Shown: one piece after another, positions 5,541 to 6,431 of the stretch
Layout: every line of letters starts with the position of its first letter
How positions within the stretch are numbered: position 1 is the first letter of the stretch
Source: Fimiplasma intestinipullorum
Lineage (GTDB): Bacteria > Bacillota_I > Bacilli_A > Erysipelotrichales > Coprobacillaceae
DNA: 6,431 nucleotides
Assembly: GCA_018715065.1 (NCBI GenBank)
Contig: DVMJ01000042.1
Location: 1-6,431 of the forward strand
Reading direction: 5' to 3'
Notes under the pieces: model-generated
Told to the model about the DNA's origin: nothing
Seen by the model: the letters and a program-made list of their open reading frames with translations, nothing else
Database searches by the model: none
Made by a program: the position numbers and the translations under genes

Positions 5541-5983
5541 TTTCTGTATCCTCCTGTCGCCTTGGGCTTCATGAACTACCTCTTTATATATAAGCAATCA
5601 GATATGTAAAATACGTATATCATCGCACACCCACTATCTGTTGATCAGATTTTTTACTGTCCGCGTTAAAACGATCAATCTATTTCAGTGTGATTTCTTC
5701 CCTATTAGCGTCGGCTAGACGCCGCTCAAAATGCCTATCGGTTATCTTACCTGTGACATTATTTCCTTTGTCCTTAACCGATTAAAGAATCAGAGAGAAA
5801 TCATCACAAAGCGATAACGCACGCTTCATCATCAATTTGAAATGTACGACAGAGTGCAATTGATCTAAAAATTCCATATGCAGACTGGCCAATCAATTGG
5901 TGTAGAGAAATCTTGATGAAAAAGAATATCACAGGAATAAAAGTGCCATTGATTTAGCTTCCTATCACATGCATTGATCTTTA
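5541..5983. other. non-coding stretch between the ICE fragment and the cargo operon
   Basis: Apart from the promoter at 5583-5610 no gene is supported. Visible structures are an 8-bp inverted repeat ATCGGTTA (5737-5744) / TAACCGAT (5775-5782) with a 30-bp spacer, a hairpin GCGTC-GGCTA-GACGC (5708-5722), and ATCTG-TTGAT-CAGAT followed by a T-run on the plus strand (about 5636-5656). Short frames in all phases end quickly. The stretch is AT-rich, in contrast to the GC-rich fragment right of about 6100, and probably contains the junction where the mobile element was broken. Confidence 0.5.
5583..5610 (-). promoter_or_regulatory. sigma-A-type promoter of the DUF3788 operon
   Basis: On the minus strand TTTACA (5605-5610, 5/6) and TATAAA (5583-5588, 5/6) are separated by 16 bp. 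The predicted transcript would start near 5576 and carry a leader of about 165 nt containing the 21-codon ORF. Position and quality make it the best promoter in the right half of the window. Confidence 0.55.
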
Positions 5984-6091
5984 TCACCCATGCCTCCTCA
6001 ATAAATGTCCGACAATTTGGGTTTCCTTCAGATCCGTGCGGCGGGCCTGATCTTTTTGTTCTTCTGTAAAGTGAATATAAGTTGTCGCTAT
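5984..6091 (-). pseudogene. 5' remnant of an ICE DUF3991/Toprim primase-like gene, with ATA in place of the start codon
   Basis: A strong AAAGGAGG is followed at the right distance by ATA (6089-6091), not ATG. The reading then gives ATTYIHFTEEQKDQARRTDL, which matches my recollection of the conserved first 20 residues (MATTYIHFTEEQK...) of the CHC2/Toprim or DUF3991 protein encoded just after MobP3-type relaxases in Clostridia ICEs. The frame runs on through KETQIVGHLLRRHG and stops at TGA (5984-5986). The last LLRRHG still resembles the family's (F)LRRxG segment, but everything beyond is lost; full-length relatives are several hundred residues. The remnant starts 13 bp after the Sel1-repeat gene, as expected for the intact ICE operon. 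Confidence 0.6.
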
Positions 6092-6104
6092 GGAGCCTCC
6101 TTTC

Positions 6105-6431
6105 TCAGCCCTGTTTCAAACCATGGGCCTGTTTCTTTTCATCGATCTTGCGCTTTAACTTTCTGTCGATCCCGCCCTTACCGCCTTTGCGCTCATCCTC
6201 GATCCGGTTCTGGATGATCCGTGCCAGATGCTGCAACAGCCGCAGGCTGCCCAGGGCCGCCGACCAATTCCGGTTGCTGTGGACGCTTTGGAGAAGCTGG
6301 GCAGCATAGACATTCCCCTGATCGGCAGAGGCGGTCAGATAGGAAATGGCTTTTTCCATGTCCTGCTCCACCTCCCGGCCATACAGGAACAGCTTGCCGA
6401 GTTGATATTGAGCAAAGGCGTTTCCCTGATC
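6105..6431 (-). CDS. C-terminal part of a Sel1-repeat protein, probably a MobP3-type ICE relaxase (5' end outside window)
   Basis: The frame is open from the right edge to TGA at 6105-6107, so 108 residues are visible and the start lies outside. It opens in a Sel1-like repeat, DQGNAFAQYQLGKLFLYGRE, continues VEQDMEKAISYLTASADQGN and VYAAQLL (a second repeat), then SLRLLQHLARIIQNRI and a very basic tail (KGGKGGIDRKLKRKIDEKKQ). In MobP3-type relaxases of Firmicutes ICEs, the C-terminus has just this order: Sel1 repeats, an (R)LLxHxxRI(F/I) helix, then a D(R/K)K(L/R)+RK tail. The relaxase catalytic domain would lie upstream, outside the window. The GTG at 6369-6371 lies inside the first repeat and is not a credible start. 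The fragment is clearly richer in GC than the rest of the window. An ordinary Sel1-repeat protein is the alternative. Confidence 0.68.
   Translation of the reverse strand, partial: DQGNAFAQYQLGKLFLYGREVEQDMEKAISYLTASADQGNVYAAQLLQSVHSNRNWSAALGSLRLLQHLARIIQNRIEDERKGGKGGIDRKLKRKIDEKKQAHGLKQG

Noticed and set aside
5525..5572. Minus-strand 15-codon frame starting MKPKATGGYRK
   Set aside because: It would begin almost at the predicted transcription start, overlaps the better-supported 21-codon leader, and has no clear family.
5636..5656. Hairpin ATCTG-TTGAT-CAGAT followed by T-run on the plus strand, as a terminator
   Set aside because: The stem is only 5 bp and AT-rich, and no plus-strand gene precedes it.
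6005..6309. Two overlapping plus-strand frames of 70 and 75 codons
   Set aside because: Antisense to the Sel1-repeat gene and the ICE remnant; Arg/Ser/Pro-rich shadow composition caused by GC-rich DNA.
1..6431. CRISPR array, rRNA or complete tRNA gene, toxin-antitoxin or other defence system
   Set aside because: No regularly spaced repeats, no tRNA cloverleaf and no recognisable defence domains were seen on either strand.

Overview
The window looks like part of a low-to-moderate-GC Firmicutes genome, most likely a gut member of the Erysipelotrichales/Clostridia group. The reasons are strong AAGGAG-type ribosome binding sites, a sortase-type cell-wall anchor, U-tract terminators and a Clostridia-type conjugative-element fragment. 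This host assignment is an inference from gene style; no rRNA or other taxonomic marker is present. Every supported gene lies on the minus strand, so the window reads biologically from right to left.

Right edge (about 5984-6431): the 3' end of a gene with Sel1-like repeats, whose basic C-terminal tail resembles the end of MobP3-type relaxases of Firmicutes integrative conjugative elements (ICEs). It is followed after 13 bp by the first ~20 codons of the gene that normally comes next in those elements (a DUF3991/Toprim primase-like protein). That second gene is broken: its start codon is ATA and it stops after 35 codons. This is the trace of a degraded or rearranged ICE, and it is visibly more GC-rich than the rest.

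Middle right (about 4166-5610): a small cargo-like operon. A good -35/-10 promoter and a second extended -10 promoter precede a possible 21-codon leader ORF, then a DUF3788 protein, an SRPBCC (START/Bet v1-like) protein, and a GNAT acetyltransferase whose start overlaps the SRPBCC stop by 11 bp. The GNAT gene is a pseudogene with a one-base deletion near codon 17 and a nonsense codon (TAG) near codon 99.

Middle left (about 3638-4165): no convincing gene. It holds palindromes and a 35-codon open stretch that could be the worn C-terminus of another wall-anchored protein. Next comes a 69-codon gene (3428-3637) equivalent only to the N-terminus of an IS1634-type (IS4 superfamily) transposase, yet with its own ribosome binding site and its own terminator.

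Left half (163-3207): a 1014-residue exported wall-anchored protein with a signal peptide, four lamin-tail domains (LTD), a beta-propeller of the 'esterase-like activity of phytase' type, an Ig-like module and a TPQTGD sorting signal, ending in a near-perfect terminator. Upstream of it lie spaced TTAACA/TTTACA boxes that may be a regulatory region. It is the most striking intact gene here. The other half of the window is best read as a graveyard of mobile-element pieces around a small accessory operon. I did not find a clear new multi-gene system; the best candidates for a second look are the surface protein and the lone transposase N-terminus.
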